Shown here: positions 11,907 to 22,754 of the stretch, piece after piece
Layout of the letters: every line of letters starts with the position of its first letter
Numbering within the stretch: the stretch's first letter is position 1
Source of the DNA: Rattus norvegicus
Lineage: Eukaryota; Chordata; Mammalia; Rodentia; Muridae
DNA: 64,000 bases
Direction of reading: 5' to 3'
NCBI RefSeq assembly: GCF_036323735.1
Contig: NC_086037.1
Span: forward strand, 55,166,502-55,230,501
Notes under the pieces: generated by a model
The model's input: the letters and a program-made list of their open reading frames with translations, nothing else
Databases searched by the model: none
Told to the model about the DNA's origin: nothing
Translations under genes and position numbers: made by a program

Positions 11907-12677
11907 ATATGTAGTTCTCTTTAAAATAAAGATAGGTGTATTTCGAATATGAAAACAATGTACTAGGAATGGGAGTATGAACCGTGTGCTGTAGAAACCA
12001 GTTAGAAAAACCCCTGATCCTGGCAATGACACTTCTACACTCTAAACCCGACCTCCAGTTCGATTCTGATTAGAAAAATAAACACAGTCTTTGCCTCCTG
12101 TGGTGGCTGCTGGCACATATCTATATAAGGCTTTTTGTTCTTTAGATTGCGTTGTTTGAATTTAAACCACACTATTGCCGATACCTCTCGATAACCCTGT
12201 TAGTCCCATCTGTGTTCCAGTCAAAAGGAAGTTAAAGCCAAGTTGAAAACTGCATTTCACTTGAATGAGTTCAATTACAGAGCTCAAGCATTATTGAAGA
12301 GTTCTAGACTCAAACCCAAGCAAGCTGAGTTATGCACTCCAAACTGTTACAATAAGTCTTGGCTTCCACTCTGCTAATGATCATACCCTCCTCACACGTA
12401 AAGTAGGCCCCACAAGCAAGAACTTTCTAGAACAGCAGCACACTGCACGGCAGTGACAGGCATGGGGTAGCTAATTCTCTGCTGGACTAGTTTTATTTAA
12501 ATGACAAGTGACAGGTATTTTCTCATAAAATTGGTAAAGTATTGGAGCACCTGATTTAGGTGTGGGAATATGATTGGCTGCAAGATCTAGACCTGATGCA
12601 GAGCTCACAGCCCCTGCTGAACACGTCACACATTTCTGAACGATTAGATTGTATCTCTGTCTCTAATTAGAAAACTT
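11907..12677. other. No gene or clear repeat seen
   Basis: Intronic sequence between two Hydin exons with no exon-like segment. Confidence 0.5.
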
Positions 12678-12780
12678 AGGGGTTGGGGATTTAGCTCAGT
12701 CATGACGTCGTTAGTGAAGCACCCCAGGGCTCTGCTTGTCTGGCCTGTTGGTTCAGAAGCAGAGTCACCTTTCACTCCTC
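12678..12780 (+). mobile_element. Degenerate ID-like SINE
   Basis: Starts GGGGTTGGGGATTTAGCTCA, an exact ID head with the A box, but diverges soon after (TGACGTCGTTAGTG). A gene-conversion patch or an ordinarily decayed copy could both explain it. Confidence 0.5.
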
Positions 12781-13142
12781 AGCCCTAATGTCTAGGAGTG
12801 TTTTTTATGTTTTTTTTTGTTTGTTTGTTTTTGTTTGTTGGGTGTTCCGCTCTTTGGACAGCTCGCTGTGCAGTTCCTTAACTCATTTTCTCTAGGGTTC
12901 CATTGTGTGCTTTCTTCAAAACCAAAAGAGATGTATGTGCTAGTCAGTTGCTGTGCAGAGACCTCAGAAGCGCATGGCATTTCTCTTGTATAATTTAGTT
13001 ATTGTCAATGTTTTATAAGGGGACTTAGTGGCATGCCACAGTTATCCCGACGGCTGCGTGAACGAATTATTCATTACCCACGCCTAGGAGAACACTTCCT
13101 CAGCCTAACCACGTTTGAACGTGGGTCTTATTTGCATTCTAG

Positions 13143-13268
13143 ATGTCGCCCTCAGAATTCCTGAAGGAGATGTCCCTCACTACGGAGCAGAAACTGGCAA
13201 GTACACGAATCATATGCCGACCACAGATCACCGAACTCCTAGATATGGGAGAAACAACGCATCAAAAG
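13143..13268 (+). CDS. Hydin: Hydin coding exon (leader, SPSEFLKEMS segment)
   Basis: 126 bp, exactly 42 codons, phase 0 on both sides. Acceptor TTCTAG ends at 13142; donor GTACAT starts at 13269. It encodes MSPSEFLKEMS at the start, a central RPQITELLDMGE and ends with THQK, all recognisable as the HYDIN segment just before the first ASH domain. SEFLKEMSLTTEQ is a conserved helical stretch. The exon follows a 2.0 kb intron and precedes an 8.9 kb intron. A B2-type SINE begins only about ten bases after the donor, unusually close, and its target-site duplication seems to include the last exon bases and the donor itself (see findings). The exon itself is unbroken. Confidence 0.95.
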
Positions 13269-13278
13269 GTACATCAAA

Positions 13279-13451
13279 GGCTGGAGAGATGGCTCTGTGG
13301 TTAAGAGGGACTGTGACTCTTGTAGAGGACCCAGGTTCAGTTCCCAGCACCCACCATGTCAGGCAGCTCCCAACTGCCTGTAACTTCTGCTCCAGGAGAT
13401 CTAATGCCCTCTTCTGGCCTCTGCGGGCATTGCAATCCCCCATACATACAT
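13279..13451 (+). mobile_element. B2-type SINE directly after a Hydin splice donor
   Basis: Starts GGCTGGAGAGATGGCTCTGT, has GACCCAGGTTCAGTTCCCAG (B box) and GCCCTCTTCTGGCCTCTGCG, and ends in CATACATACATAA. Flanks 13264-13280 and 13452-13466 match apart from a mismatch and two one-base gaps, suggesting a target-site duplication that contains the exon end and GT donor. Confidence 0.88.
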
Positions 13452-13956
13452 AAAAGCACATCAAGGTGTACATAGACCATCTCAGTGTTCAGAATGACAG
13501 ATGATAAGTAGAATGGAGTGTTTCCAGGATAGCCAATCCCGTCCTGGGTTGCTTCCCTTCCTATCTGTTGGCCTCTATGACACGGCAGTAAAGTCATTAT
13601 ACCTAACACGAGCAAACCGTATTTAAAAAATCACTTTTGACTAATTCTACTCCTTAATACTTCTATTCCCTAGTTACTTCTGATCAGTATTTGATAGAAT
13701 TTTTTACAGGCTAAGAGTAATTCCGAGGTTTATATCAGCCAAGCCCATTGGGTTATCTCCTTCGAGTCACTAGCAATCCTTCCTTACCTGAACCTTCCCA
13801 CTACTAAAGAGGGGAGGGAGCAATACACATTTGCTGCCTGCTTTGGGCCCATTTCTAAGAGACTTTCAGACTAAGAAATAGTGGTTTCATCTTTCTGTAT
13901 TTTAGTGTAGGCTATATGTTCTCGCCTTTAGGGGCAAATAGTTATTTAAAAAAAAG

Positions 13957-14067
13957 GGGGGGCTGGGGATTTAGCTCAGTGGTAGAGCGCTTACCTAGGA
14001 AGTGCAAGGCCCTGGGTTCGGTCCCCAGCTCCGAAAAAAAGAACCAAAAAAAAAAAAAAAAAAAGAA
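13957..14067 (+). mobile_element. Rat ID SINE
   Basis: Near-consensus ID element: GGCTGGGGATTTAGCTCAGT, GGTAGAGCGCTTACC, GGCCCTGGGTTCGGTCCCCA and CTCCGAAAAAAAGAACC plus an A run of 18. Pol III A and B boxes are both intact. ID elements derive from BC1/tRNA-Ala and are strongly amplified in rat, which supports the species call. Confidence 0.95.
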
Positions 14068-14082
14068 CAACGACTTGGGACT

Positions 14083-14295
14083 GAGGAGATGGCCCAGTGG
14101 CCAACAGTACTTGTTTCTTTTGCACAGAGAGGTTCACTTCCTGGTACCCACGTGCTGGCTCATAACCATCTACAGCGCCAGAGATGCACTGCCCTCTTCT
14201 GACCTCTGCAGACATTGCACATACACAGTGCACACACATACACGGAGGCCAAGCACTCATAACATTACATAAATAACATTACATAACATAACATT
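14083..14295 (+). mobile_element. B2/B3-type SINE next to the ID element
   Basis: GGGACTGAGGAGATGGCCCA head, then CTGGTACCCACGTGCTGGCT and CTGCCCTCTTCTGACCTCTG, with a (CATAA)n-like tail. It follows the ID A-tail by about 15 bases, so one may have used the other's A run as target. Confidence 0.85.
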
Positions 14296-14299
14296 AAAA

Positions 14300-15640
14300 C
14301 CAATCATTGCTTCTAAAGATCTTGTTTCCTACTTTTTAGTTAATTTCATAAGATATATGCCTCACTCATCTGCATAAATTATATTATGAATCTTCACTGA
14401 TGGGGCTACCGCAGGTGGGCCCCCTCAAAATCCCAGCTATTCCTGAGTTGTCTGGGCTACATTCCCCTTGGGACCTCTTCTCTGAAGCCTTTGCTCTTAC
14501 TGTCTAGGACCTAAGGACCCTGCTGTCCTTAGCATTGCTGTCTTTATTTGCTGATGGCATTCCTCCCACGACAAACACCCTTCACTTCTGAGCAGGAACA
14601 GCTTTCCCAGAGCTGACTCGCCCTCCTGTGGTTTCTTTTCTCCCTTCCGAGGGACTGGCAGAGGTAGCACCATTGAGTGTATTGCACCGACCACATCTGT
14701 GAAGGACAAGATTACCAGGTTGCTTCACGTCCCCTCCCACTCCTTCAGCTCTCTTGGTTGTTTCCATGTGTGCTCTGGCTTTGAACCATCTCTCCATGCC
14801 AGGGACCATCAGCCTCTGTTAATTCCTCCTAGATGAACTTACAGATCTTAGCCCCATGTCTTCGGTACTATTTGCATATGGCCCTCTTAGTTTAACTACA
14901 GAGTTCTTTCCCATCCAATTCTAAAGTCGTGTGTTTTCCCTTCAACAACTCCGAGGATATTTTACTTCATGATCTCTGGCATCAGATGATGTTCACAGAG
15001 GCTGAAAGTCTGGTTCAGCCCTCACCCCACAGGCCCAGTCACGCTCCAGTCTGCATAATCACTGTGTGTCCCTCATTCACGCTCAGTACTTTGCTCAGAT
15101 GTGACTGGGTTTTCCCGTGTCACCGTGTACCTCGTTTTATCTGCAGGAAGTTTATTTCTTAACATTTCGACCATTTTATGTTCCTCTGAAGGATTCCCCC
15201 TTCAGGAGCATCAATTATGGGTGCACCAGGCCTTCCTTGTCCGCTCCTCTCCTGGCATTTCCTCTCCAACCCCCCTTAGCTTTGTGTTCATCTGCTTCAT
15301 TGAAATGACACTGAGCAGTCTGTCCTCTGGGTCCCTTCCTTTGCCTTCTGCGTCTGTCTCTCCAAGTCCAGTCCAGCGGACTCTGCTCATCTCCAGTCAT
15401 CTGAACTCACATCTCTCTTGTGAACCTTGTAATCCATTAGTGTCAGATAAATCACAGTGACTGTGTTCTTCCGACTTGACTTCCGGAACCTTCCTTCTTT
15501 CCCCGAAACGCTCCTTTCTCTCTTAAATTCATTCCTAGTTCAGAGCCTCCGAAACATGTTTTCATGTTTGACATGTGATCCCTTTTTTGTCTGAAAAAAT
15601 ATTAAGTTGACCGTGATCATTTAAGCGTAGAAGATAAGTC
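14300..15640. other. No gene or clear young repeat seen
   Basis: Pyrimidine-rich stretches and a 119-residue open frame at 15101-15460 lack family resemblance or splice fit. Possibly very old L2/MIR-type remnants. Confidence 0.4.
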
Positions 15641-15644
15641 TGTA

Positions 15645-15948
15645 AAACAGACCTGGGGAAATAACTGTGTAGGTAATGTGCTTGCTGCACAAATATGAGG
15701 ACCCGAGTTCTAATCCCCAGCACCCACGTAAAGACAGGCATGGTAGCACAGTCTGTACTCCCAGTGTTCCTACCGGGGATAGAACCAGAGACTCGACCAT
15801 CCCCAGAAGTCGTGGGCCAGCCAGCCTGGAGTGTACACGAGCAAACAAGGGACCCCCTCTGCCTGAAACAAGGTGGGAGACAAGAACAGATACTCCAGAA
15901 TTTCTCACGTCTACACATGTGTCATACACATGCAAGCAAACACTGAGT
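15645..15948 (+). mobile_element. B4-type SINE
   Basis: ID-like head (GTGCTTGCTGCACAAATATG, GACCCGAGTTCTAATCCCCA) fused to a B1-like part (GGCATGGTAGCACAGTCTGT), ending in a CA-repeat tail. This is the composite structure of B4. Confidence 0.75.
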
Positions 15949-15957
15949 GCGCGTGCG

Positions 15958-16003
<46 letters not shown>
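15949..16003. repeat. (GC)n(CA)n alternating tract, Z-DNA-prone
   Basis: TGCGCGTGCGCGCGCGCG followed by about 18 CA units, all alternating purine-pyrimidine for more than 50 bases. It forms the tail of the preceding B4. Confidence 0.93.
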
Positions 16004-16005
<2 letters not shown>

Positions 16006-16149
16006 CTGTGTCCCTTTCCATCATCATACTAAAAAAAAAAAAAAGAATAAATAAAAATCAAATACTTTCAGAAAAGACAGGTACACAAAACCAACACCGG
16101 ATAATAAATGAAGAATGGATTATAAAACAATCACTGGCCATTTTATCTT

Positions 16150-16352
16150 TCCTTTGATTTTTTATTGCATTTTATTTATTTATTGTGTGTGCACATGTGC
16201 ATGCCTTATACAATGGCATGTGTGTGGAGGTCAGAGGACAACTGGTGGGAGTCGGCTCTCTCCTTCTGACATGTGGGTCCCTGAAATCTGACGTAGATCC
16301 TCAGATTTGGCAGCAAGCACCTTTACCCATTAAGCCATCTTGCTGGCCCCCA
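16150..16352 (-). mobile_element. B4/RSINE-type SINE, reversed
   Basis: GTGTGGAGGTCAGAGGACAA and CATTAAGCCATCTTGCTGGC on the plus strand are the reversed body and head of this SINE class. A TTTATTTATT stretch represents the tail. Confidence 0.85.
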
Positions 16353-16354
16353 AT

Positions 16355-17190
16355 TTTAATCGTTTATTAAATATGGAAGCAAATCTACATACTAATGTGA
16401 TGGATGTGTTTGTTTATTTTTCATTAAGAATTAATCTTCGTTAAATAAGCCACGAATGGAGAGGATCATCAACCTTTTTCAGAGATGATTGATATTTTGG
16501 TATCATAATCCCCAGTGTTCAGATGCTGCTTTTCAGAGATATGAAGCACAAGATGGCAGAGACCTGTTTAGGGCCGTTCAGAAACTGCTGGAAATCCTAT
16601 ATAAATTCTAAGCCAAAATTCATTCAACTATTTAAAAAGAAAGAAAGGAAGGAAGAAACTCAAATCAGCAACAGAAAGACAGATTTTAAAATCACTCAGA
16701 CTGGTCCAGAAATGCATTCATTTGACACTTCTGTGCTGAGGAGTGATTGCAGGAAAATATTACAGGTCTTCCTTTTCTGAAAGTAACCATTTCTGAAGGG
16801 ACAGGAAACTCTGCATGTCCTGTAAAAGCGTTGTAATTCACCTAGTAGAACAGAGTCTCCAGCAGCCTTCGCTGGGACAGGGGCAACCGCAGCCGCGGTG
16901 TGACGCATGCGCATCCATCTCATTAGCATGCATGGTGTGTTTCAAGCTGAGGCTGCAGTAAAGTCATGAGGTACAGCACAGACCTTTGCTGCCAGAGACC
17001 CCTTGGCTTCATTACACGTTTGATTTTGAGTTAATTTGGGGTCGTGCACTCAGAAAACTTTTACTGTGCATAAGTTTTCCATGACCCCTTATATTCAATT
17101 ACGTGACCCCCATATGAGGTCATAACTCATAGGTCGCGCTGTGCCTTAGGGAAATGGCACCTTTGATCTTCTAGTGCTTGTTATTTATGT
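16355..17190. other. Intronic; one CpG patch, otherwise nothing recognised
   Basis: Mostly unique AT-rich sequence. A small CpG-containing cluster at about 16880-16915 is listed separately. Confidence 0.45.
16840..16920. promoter_or_regulatory. Candidate NRF1-like and CRE-like sites in a CpG patch
   Basis: CCGCGG (16893-16898), TGACGCAT (16901-16908) and CGCATGCGCAT overlap within 25 bases in otherwise CpG-poor sequence. The GCATGCGC core resembles NRF1 sites and TGACGCA resembles a CRE/AP-1 variant. No TATA box or exon is attached. Speculative. Confidence 0.25.
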
Positions 17191-17194
17191 ATTT

Positions 17195-17281
17195 AATGTT
17201 GAAGGTGCTGGAGAGGTGCACCGGATGCCTCCTGTGTGGTAGGCAACTGTGTTTCCACTGAGCTGCATTCCCAGCCCCCGC
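17195..17281 (-). mobile_element. Short SINE fragment, reversed
   Basis: GGCAACTGTGTTTCCACTGA and GCTGCATTCCCAGCCCCC look like a reversed ID/B4 head. Diverged. Confidence 0.4.
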
Positions 17282-17448
17282 GTGTGAGTCTGTTTGTTTG
17301 TGTTGCCTACTCAAACTTGATATGTTGGAGATCCAAATGCAGATTTGAGCTGTCTCTCAAAGCCTATGTTTCTTCTTTTGCCTCTTACCTCCTGCAGACA
17401 GTGACTACATGTATCTTGTTTTCCAAGCACTTCAGACTTCTCCCTGAT

Positions 17449-17556
17449 ATCTCCCTCCCTCCCCTCCCTCCTTTCCTCCCTCCCCCTCTCTCCCTCCCCC
17501 TCTCTCCCTGTCCCTCTCCCAGTCCCTTTCCCTCTCCCTCTCCCTCTCTCTCTGGT
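17449..17556. repeat. CCCTCT-rich polypyrimidine tract
   Basis: Over 100 bases of almost pure C/T, with CCCTCTCC units. It precedes a GTGTGTATG stretch belonging to the next SINE. Confidence 0.9.
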
Positions 17557-17840
17557 GTGTGTATGTGTGGTATGCAGTGCATGTCTGTGTTTGCATGCAT
17601 GTGTGGAGGGCAGCATGCACATGCATGTGCATGTATGTAGAGGTTGATATGGGCTTTTGCACTCTCCACCTTACTTATTCATTAAGGCAGGGCTTCTCAC
17701 GTGAAGAGCTCCCAGATTTAGTCAGTCTAGACAGCCAACTTACTCCTGAGATCACTCCTCCGCCTTCTGAGTGCTGGGGTTGCCATGCCTGGCCAGCGTG
17801 TAACAAGTGCTTGACCCGCTGAGCCATCTCCCCAGCCCTC
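17557..17840 (-). mobile_element. B4-type SINE, reversed
   Basis: GAGTGCTGGGGTTGCCATGC (reversed B1-like part) and GACCCGCTGAGCCATCTCCC (reversed tRNA-like head), with a TG-rich tail. Confidence 0.85.
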
Positions 17841-17919
17841 TACTTCTCTGTTTCTATCATAGCCCTCTGTTACCAGCAACCCACAGTACGGCATGAATGA
17901 GGTTTAAAAAATGGAAGTG

Positions 17920-18115
17920 AGGCCTGGCAAGATGGATTAGTGGGTAAAGGAGCTTGCCACTAAGTCTGATGATCCCAGTTCAATTCTCAGGTCCCACATG
18001 GTAGGAGAGAACCAACTCCCACAAACTCATCAGACCTCCATGGACACATCACAGTAAGCACATGCTTGCAGGTATGTGCGTGCGCGCACGCACACACACA
18101 CACACACAAATATAA
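17920..18115 (+). mobile_element. RSINE1/B4A-type SINE with palindromic tail
   Basis: GGCAAGATGGATTAGTGGGT head, GGTCCCACATGGTAGGAGAG and GAACCAACTCCCACAAACTC body. The tail begins with a 20-base perfect palindrome (18075-18094), then (CA)n. Confidence 0.85.
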
Positions 18116-18309
18116 GTGTAATTAAAATGTAAATGAGGTCATGTTACTCCCATACCTAAAACTACCAGTGACTTCTATTACTCTCATAAAATCTAGACTC
18201 GACCCCTGGATCCTGACTAAGGCTTGACTTCATCTACCCTGCCTAACTCATGTCTCCTCTCTCCTCTGCTGTGTGGCTATTGCCTCCTGACTACCCTTCC
18301 TTCTCACTC

Positions 18310-18646
18310 CTTCCAGGTAGTCTGGATAAAAATGGCCCCCATAGGGCCACAGGGACTGGCACTCTTAAGAGGTGTGATCTTGTTGGAGTAGGTGTGGCCT
18401 TGTTTGAGGAACTATGTCACTGGGGGGTGGGCTTCGATGCCCAGGGTGGCATTCTTTTCCTGCTGTCTGTGGATCCAGATGGAGAATTCTCAGCTACCTC
18501 TCCAGCGCTGTGTTCGCCTGCAAGCGGCCATGCTTCCCACCATGTTGATAATGAACTAAACCTCTGAACTGTCAGCCAGCCCTAACCTAATCAAATGTTT
18601 TCCTTTATAAGAGTTGCTGTGGTTATGGTGTCTCTTCACAGCAATA

Positions 18647-18650
<4 letters not shown>
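18310..18650 (+). mobile_element. MaLR-type LTR with trinucleotide expansion at its 3' end
   Basis: Same family as 4632-4975: GAGGTGTGATCTTGTTGGAG, CATGTTGATAATGAACTAAA, CTGTCAGCCAGCCC and GGTTATGGTGTCTCTTCACA. It runs directly into a trinucleotide microsatellite. Confidence 0.7.
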
Positions 18651-18696
<46 letters not shown>

Positions 18697-18719
18697 AATA
18701 ATAATAATAATAATAATAA
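18645..18719. repeat. (GAT)n(AAT)n trinucleotide microsatellite
   Basis: About 17 GAT units then about 8 AAT units, uninterrupted. In three frames per strand it reads as pure Asp/Met/Ile runs, which are not genes. Confidence 0.97.
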
Positions 18720-19152
18720 CCCTAAGACAGCCCTCTTCACATGCATCAGGAACAGTTCTCATAAGAGTATGGGAGATTGGTTGCTCTGTTACATACGAAG
18801 CTGTGTCTCTGAGCTAGACAGATGTCTGAAGGAAGCCTTGCAGAGGTTTGGAAAAGGGCATTCCAATTAGAAGGGAGAGTCAGTGTAAAGCCAGGGAGAG
18901 GTTACACCTCAGCCCTGTGAGGACACGGCTGTTGGTGGCTCTGTTCACTCTGCGGTGTTCAGCATGTGGAAAGGAACCTGACACATTGGGAGCTCAGAGT
19001 TTATTGGAAGGCGAATCGTACTTTCATCTCTTCTAGCTGCCGTGCCTTCTCTGTATCCTCGAATATTTGTTTTGTGCTTTTTTATAATTGCTTTCCTATA
19101 ATATGTTTTAACGTTTGTTGACGTGGTATGGTTTAGGATTTTTACTGCTTTG

Positions 19153-19236
19153 TGGGGCTGAGGATGTAGGTCAGGGGTAGAGCACTGGCCTAGCCTGCTC
19201 TAGGCCAAGGGTCAGCCCCCAGCACCACAAAAACAA
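19153..19236 (+). mobile_element. Older ID-type SINE
   Basis: GGGGCTGAGGATGTAGGTCA, GGGGTAGAGCACTGGCCTAG and CAGCCCCCAGCACCACAAAA give the ID structure with several substitutions. Confidence 0.7.
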
Positions 19237-19296
19237 ATAAGCACATAGAGTTTTCACTGCTCAAGCAATAATTTTCTGACACATGTTCTTTATTCA

Positions 19297-19548
19297 AGAG
19301 CTGGGGAGATGGCTCAGTGGGTAAAGTGGTTGTCATGGAAGCCCCAGGCACCTGAGTTCCCATCCCCATCCCTCATGTAAAAGCCAGGCACAGGAACATG
19401 CATCAGTAGCCGAGAGCCGAGGAGGCGGAGGCAGGGGATGGATGGAATTTGTTGGCCAGACAGTCTACTCACTCAGTCCAGCTTCAGTAAGAAATCCTGG
19501 GGGTGATAGAGGAAGACACTCAACATGGACCTCTGACCTGTGAGGCAG
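19297..19548 (+). mobile_element. B4-type SINE
   Basis: GCTGGGGAGATGGCTCAGTG head, AAAAGCCAGGCACAGGAACA and GAGGAGGCGGAGGCAGGGGA (B1-like part), ending CACTCAACATGGACCTCTGA. Confidence 0.8.
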
Positions 19549-19690
19549 GATACACACACGCACACACACACACACACTCACACACACACATACACACGCA
19601 CTCACACACACTCTCTCTCACAACACACACTCACACAATAGACACACACACACACACACGTATACAAACACATACACCACACCACTCAAA
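19549..19690. repeat. (CA)n imperfect microsatellite
   Basis: Tail of the preceding B4: CACA runs broken by TCACA, TACACA and CTCTCTC. The His/Thr-rich frame is an artefact. Confidence 0.9.
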
Positions 19691-19829
19691 CATAAAATTA
19701 AAAACACTTCACTGGTTATTATATTTTTCTACTTCTTTCTCAAGTATTATGACATATATGTATATATGCATACATGTGTGTATGTGTGTACATCCTGGCT
19801 CGGTTATTGTTATGATTGCTATTGCCTCC

Positions 19830-21700
19830 CATCTTTGAAGGAAGGGATTCTACCTGGCCTTGCTGTTTTGTCTGTTGACATCGCTCAGGGATCAGTGGCG
19901 CTTCTCCGTCATTCTCAGTGAGGTTTTATGAAGAGCATTTAGGCTTGTGCATGTTTTTGGAAGGAGGATGGTTTTTTTTTAAATGAAAACCTGTGTGTTG
20001 CATCTGTGTATTTGTATATATTGTGAATGTAAGCATGTCCATATAACCACTGTTCCTCCAGAAGATTACTTACGCCCATCTTTTGGTCACAGCTTCTCCC
20101 CTTTCCTCTATAAGATTACCCGCCTAACTACCCTTCACTGTAGATTCACTTTTCCTTTCTGCGAGTGGAGGTGATAAGATGTGCACTTTCATTTCGGGTT
20201 AATTTCCCTCATATTATGCTGATAAAAAGCAAGTGCCCGGTGAAACTCACAGCGGTACGATGAGGGCTGTGCCCAGTCCAGGTCTGCTGTGAGGTACCTG
20301 GCTGGTGGACACATCCCACGGATAAACAAGTTCTCACTATTATTGTCTGTCTAGCCCACATTCTCTTAGAGTGCACAGCTAGTTTCCCCTTATCATCCTT
20401 CAGATACAGACCCCCTGTATCTGAAGATCTAAAATAATTTTCCCCTCTATGAAAATACCCTTCAGTGTTTTCCTTTGGGAACTGTTAAAAGTATAAATTT
20501 TGTCTTTCTAAAAATGTTTTAATTCTTTGTTGAAGGAGGATTTTAGGGGAGAGAGTATTTCTGCAGAAGGCTTTACCTTTTGTTAATTATGTTATCAGCC
20601 AACACGTTTTGTTTCTTGCCTAAAAAGCATCCTCTCCTTTCCCTGTTAGCATCTCCCGCACATTTTTGGCCCTTCTTTCGAGGGTTTTACAATTATCTCC
20701 CGAGGTATGGATTTCCTTTTAATCTGACTTGAGTTCACAAGGCCTCCTGCATGTTTGTCTTGACTCTGTCATCAGCTACAGAAACCTCTCTGTCAAACCG
20801 TTCTGTCAATCATGCCCCTTCCCTCTTACTCCAAACACACTCATTTCAGGCCTTTGCTCTGTTGCCTGCCAGTCTTCTGCGTTTTCTATGGTCTCCATCT
20901 GCCTCCTTGATCTGAATGTTCTCTTAACCTCTATGTCTCTATGCCATTTCCACTTCAGTTGTGGTCACTCTGCTGAATCCCCCACTCCCCGAGTTCCCAT
21001 CATCATTTAAGATGTAGGATTTGCATTCACTTCCTTACCATTTCTGACCCTGCCTTGTGTTTCAGAGAGTGGATCACACCGCTTTTCTGCAGGGTTGGTA
21101 TAATTACAATCTGCAAATATTTTGCAGTTTACAAAGCATTCTTGTTTGTGAGCTGGAAACATTCACAAATGGGAGATCGCATAAATTACCCAAATCCTGT
21201 GGTGACTCTCTCTTCTTTCAGAGGGGATCAGGTTATTTGCTTCAGACCTCACAGAGAACTAACACTGAACGCCCCAGGGACCCTAGTCCATCCTTACTCT
21301 GTGGCAGCCACAGGCCAATGAGAGCAAAGCCCATCAGAGTCCTCTCCTTCCTTGACAAGCATTGGAACTCCAGTCTCTATCTCTCTAGCCTTGCTGCAGG
21401 TTCAAGAGTGCATATCTCAGCCCCGTCCCCCAGGCTAAAGCATGGACGCGGGTGTAATCCAATTGTCTGTATCCACTGTGCTCTCTACGCCCATCTAGCC
21501 GCTCTCTCCTGGAGCTAGCTAGCAATTACGTGTGATCTTGTTAGCAGTGCGACTGAGCAGGTTGATGGAACGCTTGAGTTATTGACAGAGGGTAGCTGGC
21601 TCAAAAGATCCCATTTACCATGTTTAGATTCCAAAGTCTGGGTTAGTAGTCTTATTAGCTTATTTTCTGTTTTAGCAAAGAAATAATGGACTTTTTTGCA
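19830..21700. other. No gene seen; possibly very old repeat remnants
   Basis: No exon fits Hydin. An open frame at 21057-21518 (153 codons) has no recognisable domain and no splice context. Confidence 0.4.
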
Positions 21701-21704
21701 TCTG

Positions 21705-22040
21705 TCTGTGCACATGTGTGCTCACGAGTACATTCATGCGTGTGTGCGTAGGTGCATGCGTGCGTATGTGCATACATGTATGTGCATGAACCTGTGTGCA
21801 ACCCTAGCTCTTGTTTCTGAGGAGCCATCCAACTTGTCTTTTGAGGTTCTCTTGCTGGGGTCTGGAAGTAGCTGGTGAGGCAATGCTGTATGGCCAGTGT
21901 GCTCCAGAGATCCACTTGCTTTTACCTCCCCAGTCTTGGTGCGAGGGCATGCACCACCATGCCTGGCTTCCTAAGTGGGTCCTGAGGATTAGAACTCAGG
22001 TCCTCATGCTTGTGCTGTAAGCTCTCTATTGTCTCACTGA
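21705..22040 (-). mobile_element. B4-type SINE, reversed
   Basis: TG-rich tail first, then GGGCATGCACCACCATGCCT (reversed B1-like part) and GAGGATTAGAACTCAGGTCC (reversed head). It ends about 130 bases before the exon at 22173. Confidence 0.85.
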
Positions 22041-22172
22041 TTCTAACTATTATGGTGGCTCCCCCTTTGAGTGGTCCGCGTGTTCTTTATTTTAATGAGT
22101 AATTTGCATTATTTACCCTAGCCACCTCTGCCACCGATCCACATTCTGTATAATTTTGTCTCCCAACTGCAG

Positions 22173-22292
22173 TTTTCCAGAGTTGACTTGGATCAGGCCT
22201 TGTTCCAGCCCTTTCCATCAGAAATCATATTCCAGAACTATTCTCCCTGTGAAGTCTATGAAGTGCCATTGGTTTTGAGGAACAACGACAAA
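22173..22292 (+). CDS. Hydin: Hydin coding exon (start of first ASH domain)
   Basis: 120 bp, 40 codons, phase 0 to phase 0. Acceptor CTGCAG ends at 22172; the donor GTAAGT at 22293 is a near-perfect U1 match. It encodes FSRVDLDQALFQPFPSEI, then IFQNYSPCEVYEVPLVLRNN, ending in DK. The pattern 'PSEIIFQNYSPCEVYEVPLVLRNND' broken over these segments is the hallmark first pair of beta strands of an ASH (MSP-like immunoglobulin) domain: a strand, a short turn with Cys, then the hydrophobic strand ending in Asn-Asn. Such domains pack along the microtubule-associated projection. The conserved order and unbroken frame give high certainty. Confidence 0.97.
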
Positions 22293-22539
22293 GTAAGTAT
22301 GTTCACTGGTGTAGGTGAACTTTCCTAGAACTCTGGAGGATGGGTCGGTAAGCTGGATTCTGCAGGGTCTTGGGTACACTCTTTAATTTGACGGACATAG
22401 GAAAATATTATGCAAACATGCTCATTGACTTCAAGTTTCACTAATACAAAGCTAGGTCTGATTGTTGCTACCTGTACCGTCCACTGCAGTGCCCAACAGA
22501 TGGCAAACTCCCAACGTGTGCTCGAAATTCCTCTTTAAA

Positions 22540-22753
22540 AAAGATTTATTTATTTTTTATTTTATGTATGTGAGCATTTGGCCTGCACATATGTAAGGTG
22601 CACTGCCAACAGAGGCCTGTAGAGGGCATCAGATCTCCCGGAACTGGAGTTACAGATGGTTGTGAGCCACAATGTGGGTGCTTAAAATCTAAGTCAGGCC
22701 CTCTGGAAGAGCAGCCAGTGCTCTTAACTGCTAAGCCATCCCTTCAGCCCCAC
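22540..22753 (-). mobile_element. B2/B3-type SINE, reversed
   Basis: GATTTATTTATT tail, CAGAGGCCTGTAGAGGGCAT, TTACAGATGGTTGTGAGCCA and CTTAACTGCTAAGCCATCCC. Confidence 0.9.
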
Positions 22754-22754
22754 G

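Noticed and set aside
13970..14035. tRNA gene
   Set aside because: tRNA-like A and B boxes are present, but the A-rich tail and GAACC end identify an ID SINE; the cloverleaf is not kept.
18556..18870. Poly-Asp, poly-Met and poly-Ile frames
   Set aside because: Direct translations of the (GAT)n(AAT)n microsatellite in its frames.
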